A stretch of DNA of 64,000 nt from Bacillus thuringiensis (GTDB taxonomy: Bacteria > Bacillota > Bacilli > Bacillales > Bacillaceae_G): NCBI RefSeq assembly GCF_014932895.1, contig NZ_JACYOF010000011.1:44873-108872 (forward strand), in the 5' to 3' direction. Positions 35,009-43,827 of this stretch are shown here, in pieces. The translations under genes and the position numbers were made by a program. Within the stretch, counting starts at the first letter, position 1; every line of letters begins with the position of its first letter. The notes under the pieces are model-generated. The model saw only the letters and a program-made list of their open reading frames with translations. It made no database searches and was not told the DNA's origin.

Positions 35009-36051
35009 AGTTTCAATTTATTTTTCCCAACATCCTTCTCCATTTCATCACTTGTTACATCTAAAACGTCTAATAAGAAAATGAAGATTGGAATACCAAT
35101 AATAAGTCCCCATACACCTAAGAAGTGCTCTGAGAAAATTAATACCATAAACGTATAGAAAATTGGTAAATTTGTTTTTTGCGACATAAATTTCGGATTC
35201 AATACATAACTTTCAAGTGCATGAATGACTGTTACGATAATTAAAATATAAACAACGTACATAATACCGCCGATATTGTAAGCAATCATACAAAGCGGAA
35301 ATAACGAAATGATAACCCCAGCTACTGGAATTAAACCAAGCAAGAAGATCATTAACGCTAAACCTAATAATTGTGGAAATCCTAATATCCATAATGCAAT
35401 AACAGATAAAACACAGTTAACAACTGCAATTAAAAATTGTGCTTCAATTACTTTTCCAAATGAACGTGCAAATTTCTTTCCGAAGTACTCAATTTCAGTA
35501 TAGAAAATTGCAAGCCTGCTTTCTTTAAACTTTGCAGTGAAAGCAAAGATACGAGCTTTTTCCAATAAGAAAAATAAACTTAAAATTAAAGAAAGTAAAA
35601 CTTGAAGGCCAAATTTCCCAACATTCGTAATAGATTTATACAAAATGTCTACGCCTTGTCCGACATATTTCGAAAGTTCCATATGATTAACAGCATTAAC
35701 TACATACTTAATTAATTCACTATCCGGTGGGTTTCTCAAAAATACGTTAAATTGATAAATCAATTGTGAAATTTGTATCGTTAATACTGGTAAATATTTA
35801 AATAGCGTAATTGCGATTCCACCAATTAACATTACATATAGAAATGCAATAATAATTTTTCGATTAATGGGCATAAAATGATCTAACTTGCGAGAAATAA
35901 ACTTTTGGAATCGATCCATTAAATACGTAAGAATAAACGTAATTAATATTAAATTCAACATACTTTGCAATCCATATAACACGAGAGCAAGTATTACTAA
36001 TACGAGTAACCTCTGAAATCCTTTGCTTTGAAACAGGTTTTTTATTTGCAT
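35005..36051 (-). CDS. AI-2E/PerM-family membrane protein
   Basis: A 348-residue protein of the PerM/YtvI/AI-2E family with about seven or eight helices. Typical parts are LILITFILTYLMDRF near the start, the mid-protein FGKVIEAQFLIAVVNCVLSVIALWILGFPQLLGLALMIFLLGLIPVAG, and the C-terminal VLNPKFMSQKTNLPIFYTFMVLIFSEHFLGVWGLIIGIPIF. Functions in the family range from autoinducer export to sodium/proton antiport, so the substrate is open. Single gene. Confidence 0.88.
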   Translation of the reverse strand: MQIKNLFQSKGFQRLLVLVILALVLYGLQSMLNLILITFILTYLMDRFQKFISRKLDHFMPINRKIIIAFLYVMLIGGIAITLFKYLPVLTIQISQLIYQFNVFLRNPPDSELIKYVVNAVNHMELSKYVGQGVDILYKSITNVGKFGLQVLLSLILSLFFLLEKARIFAFTAKFKESRLAIFYTEIEYFGKKFARSFGKVIEAQFLIAVVNCVLSVIALWILGFPQLLGLALMIFLLGLIPVAGVIISLFPLCMIAYNIGGIMYVVYILIIVTVIHALESYVLNPKFMSQKTNLPIFYTFMVLIFSEHFLGVWGLIIGIPIFIFLLDVLDVTSDEMEKDVGKNKLKL

Positions 36052-36380
36052 AATCGACGAGTACTCTCTCCTGTCCTATAAAGTAAAACGTTAATAAGTA
36101 GATTTTTCTCTATTTTCTACCTATAATTCATCCAATTCATATGAAGATGAAGGTAAAGATGAGCTATCATATGATTTCTCAAACCATATAGTAGCTTACT
36201 TCTTATTTTACAATACAATACCCTAATTCAAAACGTATTCTACATAGTATTAATGAAGATTTAAGGAAACTTGTATTTTACTAAATTAGGTCTTACCACT
36301 ACTGTAACATAAAAAGCAAGCTATCAGTAGAAATCTATCCTACAAATAGCTTGCTTTTCTTATTTTTCAAGTGACTTTTA
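36052..36380. other. Intergenic region, 329 bp
   Basis: Space between the PerM-like start and the lrgB stop. It holds the lrgAB terminator at 36312-36358 and presumably the PerM-like promoter. Nothing else was recognised. Confidence 0.6.
36312..36358 (-). terminator. Terminator of the lrgAB operon
   Basis: Perfect 13-base outer arms (AAAAGCAAGCTAT / ATAGCTTGCTTTT) and an inner GTAG/CTAC stem, with a T-run on the minus strand. Confidence 0.9.
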
Positions 36381-37079
36381 CTATCCAATGAATGGCATGA
36401 ACATCGGGATGACAACTACTGTTACAACGCCCACTACTGTTACGGCAATACTTGCCATAGCTGCCTCTACTTCACCCATTTCAATCCCTACTGCAACTCC
36501 TAATGCATGACCTGCTGTTCCAAGTGCTAGACCTTTTGCAATTGGATGTTTCACTCTAAATGTTTTTAAGAATAACGCTCCTAATGCGTAAACGATAACT
36601 GCGTTAAAAATAACTGCAAACGATGTGATTGCTGGAATACCACCAATACTTTCAGAGATTGGTAATGCAATTGCTGTTGTTGCTGCCTGTGGTAACATCG
36701 AATTCATTACTGCTGTATCTAGACCAATTGCCTTTGCAACAATGAACACAACAATTACTGAACAGATAGATCCAACCACGATAGCCGATAAAATTTGCCA
36801 CCAATATTTTTTCAACTTATCAACTTGTTTATATAATGGAATTGCAAACGCGATTGTGGCTGGTTCTAAGAAGAAACTAATCATTTTTCCACCAGTATTA
36901 TATTCTTCAAAAGTAAAGTTACCTACTTTTAGAAAGACAATCCCTAATACCATAGCTACAAATAACGGTGTAAATAGGAAGAATCCTTTTGAATGCTTGA
37001 ATAATAATGTTCCGATTCCGTATGCAATTAGTGAAACGACGATTCCGAAATATGGAGTCATTGTGCTTGCCATTTTCAT
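36381..37079 (-). CDS. lrgB: LrgB-family antiholin-like / pyruvate channel subunit
   Basis: A 232-residue LrgB/CidB family membrane protein. The conserved [15 protein letters not shown] and the region [34 protein letters not shown], followed by [24 protein letters not shown], are clear. LrgAB was first described as antiholin; in B. subtilis the homologous YsbAB (PftAB) takes up pyruvate. It lies 30 bases downstream of lrgA and forms one operon with it, ending at a strong terminator. The operon is preceded by the kinase/regulator pair lytSR and a cre-like palindrome. Confidence 0.93.
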   Translation of the reverse strand: MKMASTMTPYFGIVVSLIAYGIGTLLFKHSKGFFLFTPLFVAMVLGIVFLKVGNFTFEEYNTGGKMISFFLEPATIAFAIPLYKQVDKLKKYWWQILSAIVVGSICSVIVVFIVAKAIGLDTAVMNSMLPQAATTAIALPISESIGGIPAITSFAVIFNAVIVYALGALFLKTFRVKHPIAKGLALGTAGHALGVAVGIEMGEVEAAMASIAVTVVGVVTVVVIPMFMPFIG

Positions 37080-37109
37080 TACCCCCTAACAATATATACG
37101 CTAAAATGG

Positions 37110-37550
37110 TTACGCAACTTTTCCGTGCTTGCGTCCTTTATTTACTACTTTCAATTCTTTTGTATCTTTTGTTTCTTTGTCATCTTTTCCTAAAATGAAT
37201 TGTGCAAATAACCCTGTTACAGCGAGTAAAATAACTGTTGCGACAACAATTACAGTTAATATTTGTACAAAATATTGTCCCATTACACCAAGAGAATTAA
37301 TAACTGAAATACCTGATGGGACAAAAAGGAATCCGATAATACCTGTTAAAGCTGTTCCCAGTGATTCAACTTGCTCTAATTTAATAACTTTTAAGCATAA
37401 TAGACTAAATAAAATGACTAATCCGATTACCGATGAAGGCATTGGAATTGGTAAATGTGTTGCAATAATATTAGAAATTAACATAATGGCTGAAAATATG
37501 AATGCTTGTGATAAGAAACTATATACTTTTTTCGTACTCATTTTGGCCAC
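37110..37550 (-). CDS. lrgA: LrgA-family holin-like protein
   Basis: A 146-residue protein with four helices. [52 protein letters not shown] is the LrgA/CidA core. A charged C-terminal tail ([23 protein letters not shown]) is presumably cytosolic. It partners LrgB. The ATG at 37550 follows AAAGAGGTGG. The promoter region just upstream carries a perfect palindrome with cre character, suggesting CcpA control as for pftAB in B. subtilis, and the LytR regulator is encoded immediately before. Confidence 0.93.
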   Translation of the reverse strand: MAKMSTKKVYSFLSQAFIFSAIMLISNIIATHLPIPMPSSVIGLVILFSLLCLKVIKLEQVESLGTALTGIIGFLFVPSGISVINSLGVMGQYFVQILTVIVVATVILLAVTGLFAQFILGKDDKETKDTKELKVVNKGRKHGKVA

Positions 37551-37582
37551 CTCTTTCGATTTGGTACCTTTATTGTATAAGA

Positions 37583-37608
37583 TGTAAACGCTTTAGTAAG
37601 CGTTTACA
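37583..37608. promoter_or_regulatory. Palindromic cre-like site upstream of lrgAB
   Basis: TGTAAACGCTT-TAGT-AAGCGTTTACA is a perfect palindrome with 11-base arms. Each half looks like the TGTAAACG end of a CcpA cre site. It is 33 bases before the lrgA start codon. Confidence 0.6.
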
Positions 37609-37661
37609 TAACAGAACGTCAAATATACAGAATCAGTTGCAAAAATAAGAGGATGAAATAC

Positions 37662-37693
37662 AAAAGCTGCTTCTTAAATACGAAGCAGCTTTT
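37662..37693 (-). terminator. Terminator overlapping the lytR stop codon
   Basis: AAAAGCTGCTTC pairs with GAAGCAGCTTTT across an 8-base loop. The stop codon is within the loop, so the hairpin both ends lytSR and separates it from lrgAB. Confidence 0.75.
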
Positions 37694-38414
37694 TAAGTTC
37701 TTTTGCATATGTACGACTAACAGGGACTTTAGAGCCTTCTTTCATAATTAAATTATAAGTAGAATTGAACCACGGCTGTACTTCTGTAATATGATTAATA
37801 TTTGCAATAAAACTACGATGAACACGCATAAAACTTACTTGTGGTAACTTTTTTTCCAAAATTACAAGTGTATCGTGTGTTACATATGTTTCCCTCATTG
37901 TTTTTACTGTTACTTTCCCATCTACCAGTCCTACATATATAATATCTTCAATATTTATAAGTACGATTGATTCCTCAATTGGCAATGCTAATTTATGCAT
38001 TTCTGCCGTTACATCTCCACCCTTTACTTCTTGCTTCTTTTCTATTTTCGCTTGTTTTTGTTTTTTATATTTCTTCAATGTCTGTACAATGCGTTCTTCA
38101 TCGAATGGTTTTAAAACGTAATCTAACGCATCTACTTCAAATGCTTGCAATGCATATTGATCATAAGCAGTTGCAAATACAATCGCAGGGGGATTTTTCA
38201 TCTTTTTTAATATATTTGCGATTTCAAATCCATTATCATCAGATAATTGAATATCCAGAAATACAATATCTGGTCTATTGTTCATTAGTTCTTCTAATGC
38301 GTCTTCCACACAATCAGCCTCACCAATTATCTCGACTTCTTTCGTTCTTTCTAATAGATACTTCAGTTCATCACGTGCTAACATCTCATCATCAACTACT
38401 AATACTTTTAACAA
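37674..38414 (-). CDS. lytR: LytR (LytT) response regulator
   Basis: A 246-residue LytTR response regulator. The receiver (about 1-120) has DDE at 8-10, phosphoacceptor D54 in VFLDIQLSD, T in FATAYD and K in LKPFDEE. The LytTR domain (about 140-246) has IEDIIYVGLVDGKVTV, MRVHRSFIANINHITEV and VPVSRTYAKELKK. It acts with LytS, whose gene overlaps its start by 23 bases, and controls lrgAB downstream. In bacilli this circuit responds to pyruvate or overflow acetate and membrane potential. Its intact receiver is a good control for the degenerate LytTR protein at 9.9 kb. Confidence 0.93.
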   Translation of the reverse strand: MLKVLVVDDEMLARDELKYLLERTKEVEIIGEADCVEDALEELMNNRPDIVFLDIQLSDDNGFEIANILKKMKNPPAIVFATAYDQYALQAFEVDALDYVLKPFDEERIVQTLKKYKKQKQAKIEKKQEVKGGDVTAEMHKLALPIEESIVLINIEDIIYVGLVDGKVTVKTMRETYVTHDTLVILEKKLPQVSFMRVHRSFIANINHITEVQPWFNSTYNLIMKEGSKVPVSRTYAKELKKLLRI

Positions 38415-40161
38415 CCCGCTCTTCCTCTCCTACCTTTTTTGGAATTATGAAGGTAATCCCCGTCCCCTTGTTTAATTCACTTCCAATATGAAGCATCGTC
38501 TCTTTCCCAAATAGACCAATTAAACGTTCATTAATATTATATAAAGCTGTTCCAGTCCCTTTCTTTGACGAAACTACTATTTTTCCTAATTGTTCTAGAC
38601 GTTCTTTCTCAATTCCTTGTCCGTTGTCTTTCACTTCAAAATGCACCATTCCCTCTCGTTCAAACACGTGCACTTCCACTTGGCATACTGGTTGCTTCTT
38701 CGGAAAGGCATGTCGTAATGCATTTTCAACCAATAGCTGAAGAACAAACGGCGGGACTAGAGTCGTTTTTAACTCTTCCTCAATGTACATCTTTACTTCA
38801 TACTTATTTGGGAACCTCGCCTGTTCTAATGATAAGTATGCATGTACATGGTTTAATTCTTGTTCTAGTGGAATCAATAGCTGACGTGCTCCTTGCAAAT
38901 TACAACGGAAATAAACGCTAAGCTGTAATAATAACTTCCTTGCTTTTTCTACATCTGTTCGACATAAGGCCGACACTGTATTAATCGCATTAAATAGAAA
39001 ATGTGGATTGATCTGTGCTTGTAGTGCCTTTATTTCTGCATCCTGTAACAACTTACTTTGTAACTCCGCTTCACCTAATTCAAGCTGCGTAGAGAATATT
39101 TTTGCTAACCCTTCTGCTAACTCTTCTTCCACACGGCTTAATTGATTAGGATTTTTGAAATATAACTTTAATGTCCCTATCGTATTTCCGTGTGAAGTTA
39201 GTGGAATAACAATAGCCGCTTGCAAAGGACAACCTTCATGTTGGCAATTAATAACCTCACGTGATTTTGCTTTCATTATTTTCCCTGTATGCAAAACTTC
39301 TTTCGATAAACCAGTTATTAAACTATGTGAAGGGATATGGTGATCAGCTGCTAATCCAACGTGCGCTAATATTTTCTCTGTATCGGTTAAAGATACCGCA
39401 TCTGTCCCTGTAAAATGGTGAATAATTTGTGCCACATGCTTACAGGATTCTTCTGTTAAACCTTGTCGAAAATAAGGTAGTGTTTTATCAGCAATACGTA
39501 ATACTTTATGGGTCTGCAGTGCTTTTGCATTCTCTTCCTGTCGCAAAATAGCTTGTATCATAGAAAGTAAAATAAAACTTCCAAAGCTATTTACAAGGAT
39601 CATCGGTATCGCAATTGTTTTCACAACGCTAACACCATTTTCTATAATTAATAAAATCATAAGCATCTCTAAAGATACGATAAAAATGCTTAAAACTGCT
39701 GAAAATTTAGGGGTAATCGTACGATTATATTTTTTAAAAATGTATCCAATGTAACCTGTTATAATCCCCGCTAAAATAGAAGAGATGGCGCAACTTAACG
39801 CTGTCGTACCACCGAGCATAAAACGGTGAACACCAGCGATAACCCCTACCCCAATCCCTACGATAGGCCCACCAAGCAAACCACTAATTCCAACACCCAT
39901 AATACGTGTATTCGCAATTGTACTTGATGAAGAAACGCCTTGTAGCCAATTTTCATTCATAATCGTATTTCCTGCAATTTCAATCCCTGTGTAATTGCTT
40001 ACAATTGTAAATACTGAAAAGATACAAATAAGCTTAAGCTTATCTACATATCCGTCCTGCCTATGAAGAAGGCGCCTGAACGTCTTAATATGAGAGAGTA
40101 GAAATCCTAAAATAACAATAAGTCCGACACGTTCAATCATCATAAGTACTAAATTTAGCAT
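38392..40161 (-). CDS. lytS: LytS sensor histidine kinase
   Basis: A 589-residue kinase. The N-terminal 5TM-5TMR_LYT domain (about 1-175) has GIEIAGNTIMNENWLQG and GGPIVGIGVGVIAGVHRF. A GAF domain (about 220-360) with DAVSLTDTEKILAHVG follows. Then come the His_kinase box LQAQINPHFLFNAINTVSALCRTD, with the phosphoacceptor in INPHFLFN, and a HATPase with LLVENALRHAFP and DNGQGI. It senses pyruvate or acetate-linked signals in related bacteria and phosphorylates LytR. I chose ATG at 40161 because the earlier in-frame start at 40224 adds 21 polar residues before the first helix. It translates into lytR with an overlap. Confidence 0.93.
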   Translation of the reverse strand: MLNLVLMMIERVGLIVILGFLLSHIKTFRRLLHRQDGYVDKLKLICIFSVFTIVSNYTGIEIAGNTIMNENWLQGVSSSSTIANTRIMGVGISGLLGGPIVGIGVGVIAGVHRFMLGGTTALSCAISSILAGIITGYIGYIFKKYNRTITPKFSAVLSIFIVSLEMLMILLIIENGVSVVKTIAIPMILVNSFGSFILLSMIQAILRQEENAKALQTHKVLRIADKTLPYFRQGLTEESCKHVAQIIHHFTGTDAVSLTDTEKILAHVGLAADHHIPSHSLITGLSKEVLHTGKIMKAKSREVINCQHEGCPLQAAIVIPLTSHGNTIGTLKLYFKNPNQLSRVEEELAEGLAKIFSTQLELGEAELQSKLLQDAEIKALQAQINPHFLFNAINTVSALCRTDVEKARKLLLQLSVYFRCNLQGARQLLIPLEQELNHVHAYLSLEQARFPNKYEVKMYIEEELKTTLVPPFVLQLLVENALRHAFPKKQPVCQVEVHVFEREGMVHFEVKDNGQGIEKERLEQLGKIVVSSKKGTGTALYNINERLIGLFGKETMLHIGSELNKGTGITFIIPKKVGEEERVVKSISS

Positions 40162-40276
40162 CTGTGATTCATTCCTTTTTAGTTCGTTAGTTTTATTATG
40201 GGAAAATAATGAAGTGGCCGTCAAGAATAATACAATATTTTTTGAAATATTTTACACATAAAATTCTCTTTTCTAT

Positions 40277-40305
40277 TTGACAATACGATAGAAGAGTGCT
40301 AAAAA
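40277..40305 (+). promoter_or_regulatory. Promoter ahead of the PyrR-type leader
   Basis: TTGACA (40277-40282) and extended -10 TGCTAAAAA (about 40298-40305), with 17 bp spacing, predict transcription from about 40312. That places the whole attenuator in the RNA. Confidence 0.55.
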
Positions 40306-40320
40306 TAAAGTAATATAATA

Positions 40321-40444
40321 CAGTCCTTTAACCCAACCCCGTGAGGTTGAGAAGGAAGTCGGAATATAATATACGTATATCCTTTTTTGGGGATACGTAT
40401 GCTTTTTGGGCCTTCTCATCATATCAGGTGAGAAGGCCTTTTGT
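40321..40444 (+). promoter_or_regulatory. PyrR-binding attenuator (leader RNA) of the MFS transporter gene
   Basis: The element at 40325-40354 folds as CCTT/AAGG with an upper stem AACC-CCGTGA-GGTT; the hexaloop fits CNGNGA, as in PyrR-bound anti-antiterminators of pyr operons. TGAGAAGG at 40347-40354 can instead pair with CCTTCTCA at 40411-40418, the left arm of the terminator. The terminator at 40408-40444 has arms GGCCTTCTCA / TGAGAAGGCC and a T-run. A third hairpin lies between. The full pyr logic is present: with UMP, PyrR would hold the first hairpin and termination follows. Confidence 0.82.
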
Positions 40445-40488
40445 TATTCTTCCATAGCGACTGTAGAAGAAAGTAAGGAGGAGTAATA

Positions 40489-41787
40489 ATGAACATCACT
40501 ACTGATGTACAATCAACAACAGAGGAGACGAAAGAGAAAAGATATAAAACCTTGTTCGGTTCTGCACTAGGATACGCCGCAGAAGGTTTAGATATGTTGC
40601 TCTTATCGTTCGTCCTCGTCTATATTTTAAAAGAGTTCCATCTAAGCCCTGTTGAAGGTGGAAACTTAACATTAGCTACTACAATCGGGATGCTAATAGG
40701 TTCTTATTTATTTGGATTTATTGCTGATTTATTTGGCCGTATTCGTACAATGTCCTTCACAATCTTACTATTTTCACTAGCAACAGCACTCATTTATTTC
40801 GCAACAGACTACTGGCAACTATTAATTCTTCGCTTTTTAGTTGGAATGGGAGTTGGTGGTGAATTCGGAATTGGAATGGCCATCGTAACTGAAACGTGGT
40901 CAAAAGAAATGCGTGCTAAGGCAACATCGGTTGTTGCACTTGGTTGGCAATTCGGCGTTCTCGTTGCTTCACTCCTTCCAGCATTTATTGTTCCGCATTT
41001 TGGTTGGAGGGCGGTTTTCTTATTTGGACTAATTCCCGCTTTATTAGCTGTCTATGTCCGCAAAAGTTTAAGTGAACCGAAAATATGGGAACAAAAACAA
41101 CGCTACAAAAAGGAATTGTTACAAAAGGAAGCTGAAGGTAATTTGACGACTACTGAAGCAGAACAACTAAAACATATGAAAAAGTTCCCACTTCGAAAGT
41201 TGTTTGCAAATAAAAAAGTAACAATCACAACAATTGGTCTTATTATTATGTCGTTTATCCAGAACTTCGGATATTACGGAATTTTTACATGGATGCCAAC
41301 TATTTTAGCGAATAAATATAACTATACATTAGCAAAAGCAAGCGGTTGGATGTTCATTTCTACTATTGGCATGCTAATTGGAATTGCAATCTTCGGTATT
41401 CTAGCCGATAAAATTGGTCGTCGTAAAACTTTTGCAATCTATTATATCGGTGGTACTATATACTGTCTCATTTACTTCTTCTTATTCACAGATTCAACAT
41501 TATTACTATGGGGAAGCGCATTTCTTGGATTTTTTGCCAATGGAATGATGGGAGGATTTGGAGCAATTTTAGCGGAAAACTATCCTGCTGAAGCTCGCTC
41601 TACGGCAGAAAACTTCATTTTCGGTACAGGACGTGGATTAGCTGGATTTGGCCCTGTTATTATTGGATTACTCGCCGCAGGTGGTAACTTGATGGGGGCA
41701 CTATCTCTCATCTTCATTATTTATCCAATCGGTTTAGTTACAATGCTATTATGTGTGCCAGAAACAAAAGGAAAAGTACTTGAATAA
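40489..41787 (+). CDS. MFS transporter, aromatic acid/organic anion type, under PyrR-type control
   Basis: A 432-residue MFS transporter with twelve helices. The loop 2-3 motif is GFIADLFGRIRTM, the second GILADKIGRRKTF, and RFLVGMGVGGEFGIGMAIVTETW marks the sialate/aromatic-acid:H+ symporter branch. A hydrophilic central loop (about 205-240) joins the halves. The leader is a PyrR-type attenuator, so synthesis should rise when pyrimidine nucleotides are short. A pyrimidine precursor such as orotate, an aromatic carboxylate, would fit both the family and the control; this is inference. Start ATG has AAGGAGG nine bases upstream. Single gene. Confidence 0.87.
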   Translation: MNITTDVQSTTEETKEKRYKTLFGSALGYAAEGLDMLLLSFVLVYILKEFHLSPVEGGNLTLATTIGMLIGSYLFGFIADLFGRIRTMSFTILLFSLATALIYFATDYWQLLILRFLVGMGVGGEFGIGMAIVTETWSKEMRAKATSVVALGWQFGVLVASLLPAFIVPHFGWRAVFLFGLIPALLAVYVRKSLSEPKIWEQKQRYKKELLQKEAEGNLTTTEAEQLKHMKKFPLRKLFANKKVTITTIGLIIMSFIQNFGYYGIFTWMPTILANKYNYTLAKASGWMFISTIGMLIGIAIFGILADKIGRRKTFAIYYIGGTIYCLIYFFLFTDSTLLLWGSAFLGFFANGMMGGFGAILAENYPAEARSTAENFIFGTGRGLAGFGPVIIGLLAAGGNLMGALSLIFIIYPIGLVTMLLCVPETKGKVLE

Positions 41788-41788
41788 G

Positions 41789-41825
41789 AAAAAGGCATTG
41801 GACCACTACGGTTCAATGCTTTCCT
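41789..41825. terminator. Bidirectional terminator between MFS and nos genes
   Basis: AAAGGCATTG-ACC pairs with GGT-CAATGCTTT with one bulge, with T/A-rich flanks. Confidence 0.8.
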
Positions 41826-42896
41826 TTATTTATGGAAGAAATTCGGTGTAAGAATATCATTTGGATAAGGTTTATGATAAATATGAGTGGTAGCTGGCGA
41901 TAACGGTGGAATGAGCCATACCCAGTTCCCTGTTACAACCCGTCCACAAGCAGCTTCCTGCTTCTCAAACTGTTGAAATTGTTGTGCAGCAGTATGGTGA
42001 TCTACAATACTAACTCCTTGTTTTTTAAAGGAGTGTAAAACAGCCACATTTAATTCGACTAATGCTTTATCTTTCCATAACGTACCGTTTCTCGATGTAT
42101 CTAAATTCATCAGTTCTGCAACTGCTGGGAGTAAATTATAACGATCTTGATCCGCTAAGTTACGAGCCCCAATCTCCGTTCCCATATACCATCCATTGAA
42201 TGGAGCGGCAGTATAAGAAATGCCACCAATCTCTAAGCGCATATCTGAAATCATCGGTACCCCATACCATTTCACTCCTAAAGATGAAATTGGGTACTCT
42301 GGATGTTCAATTGGTACCTCTTTCACTTCTTTTTTAGGGATTTCTTTATATACAGGCTCTTTTCCATCAATAGAAAATACAAGTGGTAATACATCAAAAT
42401 GTGTACCTTCCCCTTGCCAGCCAAGCTCCCGACATAAATCGGTAAATGCAGCAGAGTTAGAGTCACCGAGCATTCCCATTTCCGTTTTATATCCTGCATA
42501 TCGAATTAATTGATGATTATAAATCCGAATATTATCCTTTTCACCTTGATATTGCTTAAAAATCGTAATTGTCGGTTTCACTTTTCCTTCATTCGTTGCA
42601 TATTTAATATGATGAATTAATGCATTATATACACCTTCCTCATCATTTACTTCACGTGCATCTAATATGTGCATTTTATTCCAAAACAATCTTCCGATAC
42701 ATCTATTACTATTACGCCATGCCATCCTTGATCCATGAACAAGTTCTTCAAATGTATGCTCATATGTTCCTGTCTTCTCTATCTCAAGTCGAATTTCTTT
42801 CATACGCTCTTCTATTAATTGCTCTTTATTAAGCTCTTTATAGCAAATGGTAATAAAATTACTTGCTTCCTCTATTAATTGTTTCGTTTTACTCAT
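41826..42896 (-). CDS. nos: Nitric oxide synthase oxygenase
   Basis: A 356-residue bacterial NOS oxygenase domain without reductase. The haem thiolate is C66 in AWRNSNRCIGRLFW. The arginine-binding region GWYMGTEIGARNLADQDRYN and the tetrahydrobiopterin-side GNWVWLIPPLSPATTHIYH are intact. It makes NO from arginine with electrons from cellular flavodoxin-type reductases. In bacilli NO protects against oxidants and antibiotics. The ATG at 42896 follows GGAG by seven bases; the TTG six bases upstream is less likely. It is divergent from sodA. Confidence 0.96.
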   Translation of the reverse strand: MSKTKQLIEEASNFITICYKELNKEQLIEERMKEIRLEIEKTGTYEHTFEELVHGSRMAWRNSNRCIGRLFWNKMHILDAREVNDEEGVYNALIHHIKYATNEGKVKPTITIFKQYQGEKDNIRIYNHQLIRYAGYKTEMGMLGDSNSAAFTDLCRELGWQGEGTHFDVLPLVFSIDGKEPVYKEIPKKEVKEVPIEHPEYPISSLGVKWYGVPMISDMRLEIGGISYTAAPFNGWYMGTEIGARNLADQDRYNLLPAVAELMNLDTSRNGTLWKDKALVELNVAVLHSFKKQGVSIVDHHTAAQQFQQFEKQEAACGRVVTGNWVWLIPPLSPATTHIYHKPYPNDILTPNFFHK

Positions 42897-43112
42897 AAAC
42901 AATCTCCTTCTATCTCAACAAGACACTACTACTTTACAGTATAAGCAAAAAGAATAATTGTCACAAACGAAAATGAAAGTGTTACTTTTATTGTGATATT
43001 TTTCAGAAAATTAACAAACTTACTATTGACTTCTATGAAAAATAGGTGTATTTTTGACTCAGGTAAATTATTTTTACCTAGACCAACTTTTAAACAGAAA
43101 GGAGGGAATGTT

Positions 43113-43739
43113 ATGTCTTCATTTCAATTGCCAAAGCTTTCATATGACTATGATGAGCTAGAGCCATATATTGATAGCAATACACTTTCCATTCATCACG
43201 GAAAGCACCATGCGACATACGTAAACAATTTAAATGCTACTTTAGAAAACTATACTGAATTACATAATAAATCTTTAGAAGAGCTACTATGTAATTTAGA
43301 TGAGTTACCAAAAGAAATTGTTACAGCTGTCAGGAATAACGGTGGTGGTCATTATTGTCATAATCTTTTTTGGGAAGTGATGAGCCCACGAGGTGGCGGC
43401 GAGCCTAATGGGGACGTTGCAAAAGTAATTGATTATTATTTCAATACCTTTGACAATTTAAAAGATCAACTGTCCAAGGCAGCTATTAGTCGCTTTGGAA
43501 GTGGATATGGGTGGCTTGTTCTTGATGGGGAAGAACTTGTTGTGATGAGTACACCAAATCAAGATACACCTTTGCAAGAAGGAAAAATTCCATTACTCGT
43601 CATTGATGTATGGGAACATGCCTATTATTTAAAGTATCAAAATCGGCGCCCAGAATTTGTTACCAACTGGTGGCATACAGTAAATTGGGACCGGGTAAAC
43701 GAAAAGTATTTACAAGCAATTCAATCACAAAAACATTAG
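43113..43739 (+). CDS. sodA: Superoxide dismutase, Fe/Mn family
   Basis: A 208-residue SOD. Metal ligands are H28 in SIHHGKHH, the histidine in GGHYCHNLFW, and D and H in DVWEHAYYLKY. The segment STPNQDTPL places the active-site glutamine in the Mn-type position. The residue before the second histidine is Cys instead of the usual Asn. The start ATG at 43113 follows GGAGGG by seven bases; an upstream in-frame ATG at 42993 adds 40 unrelated residues. It converts superoxide to peroxide. This is probably a second, minor SOD of the genome. Confidence 0.93.
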   Translation: MSSFQLPKLSYDYDELEPYIDSNTLSIHHGKHHATYVNNLNATLENYTELHNKSLEELLCNLDELPKEIVTAVRNNGGGHYCHNLFWEVMSPRGGGEPNGDVAKVIDYYFNTFDNLKDQLSKAAISRFGSGYGWLVLDGEELVVMSTPNQDTPLQEGKIPLLVIDVWEHAYYLKYQNRRPEFVTNWWHTVNWDRVNEKYLQAIQSQKH

Positions 43740-43793
43740 TCGTGCATATAAGGTAAATTTGGTAATGTAAAATCAGTATGATCGAAATCCTCC

Positions 43794-43824
43794 AGAATCC
43801 CCCGGATTGCCACCGGGGGATTTA
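43794..43824. terminator. Bidirectional terminator between sodA and the SDR gene
   Basis: Perfect 10-base GC-rich arms AATCCCCCGG / CCGGGGGATT with a 7-base loop. The T-run is short. Confidence 0.75.
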
Positions 43825-43827
43825 TGA

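Noticed and set aside
38371-38386. Other CACGTG cores as parS candidates (also near 30123, 39251, 42650, 53731, 58757)
   Set aside because: The flanking bases do not fit TGTTN...AAACA; they are CACGTG words within coding sequence.
39155-39343. Small plus-strand open frames within lytS and elsewhere in the kinases
   Set aside because: All are antisense shadows of genes with clear domain motifs and lack ribosome sites.
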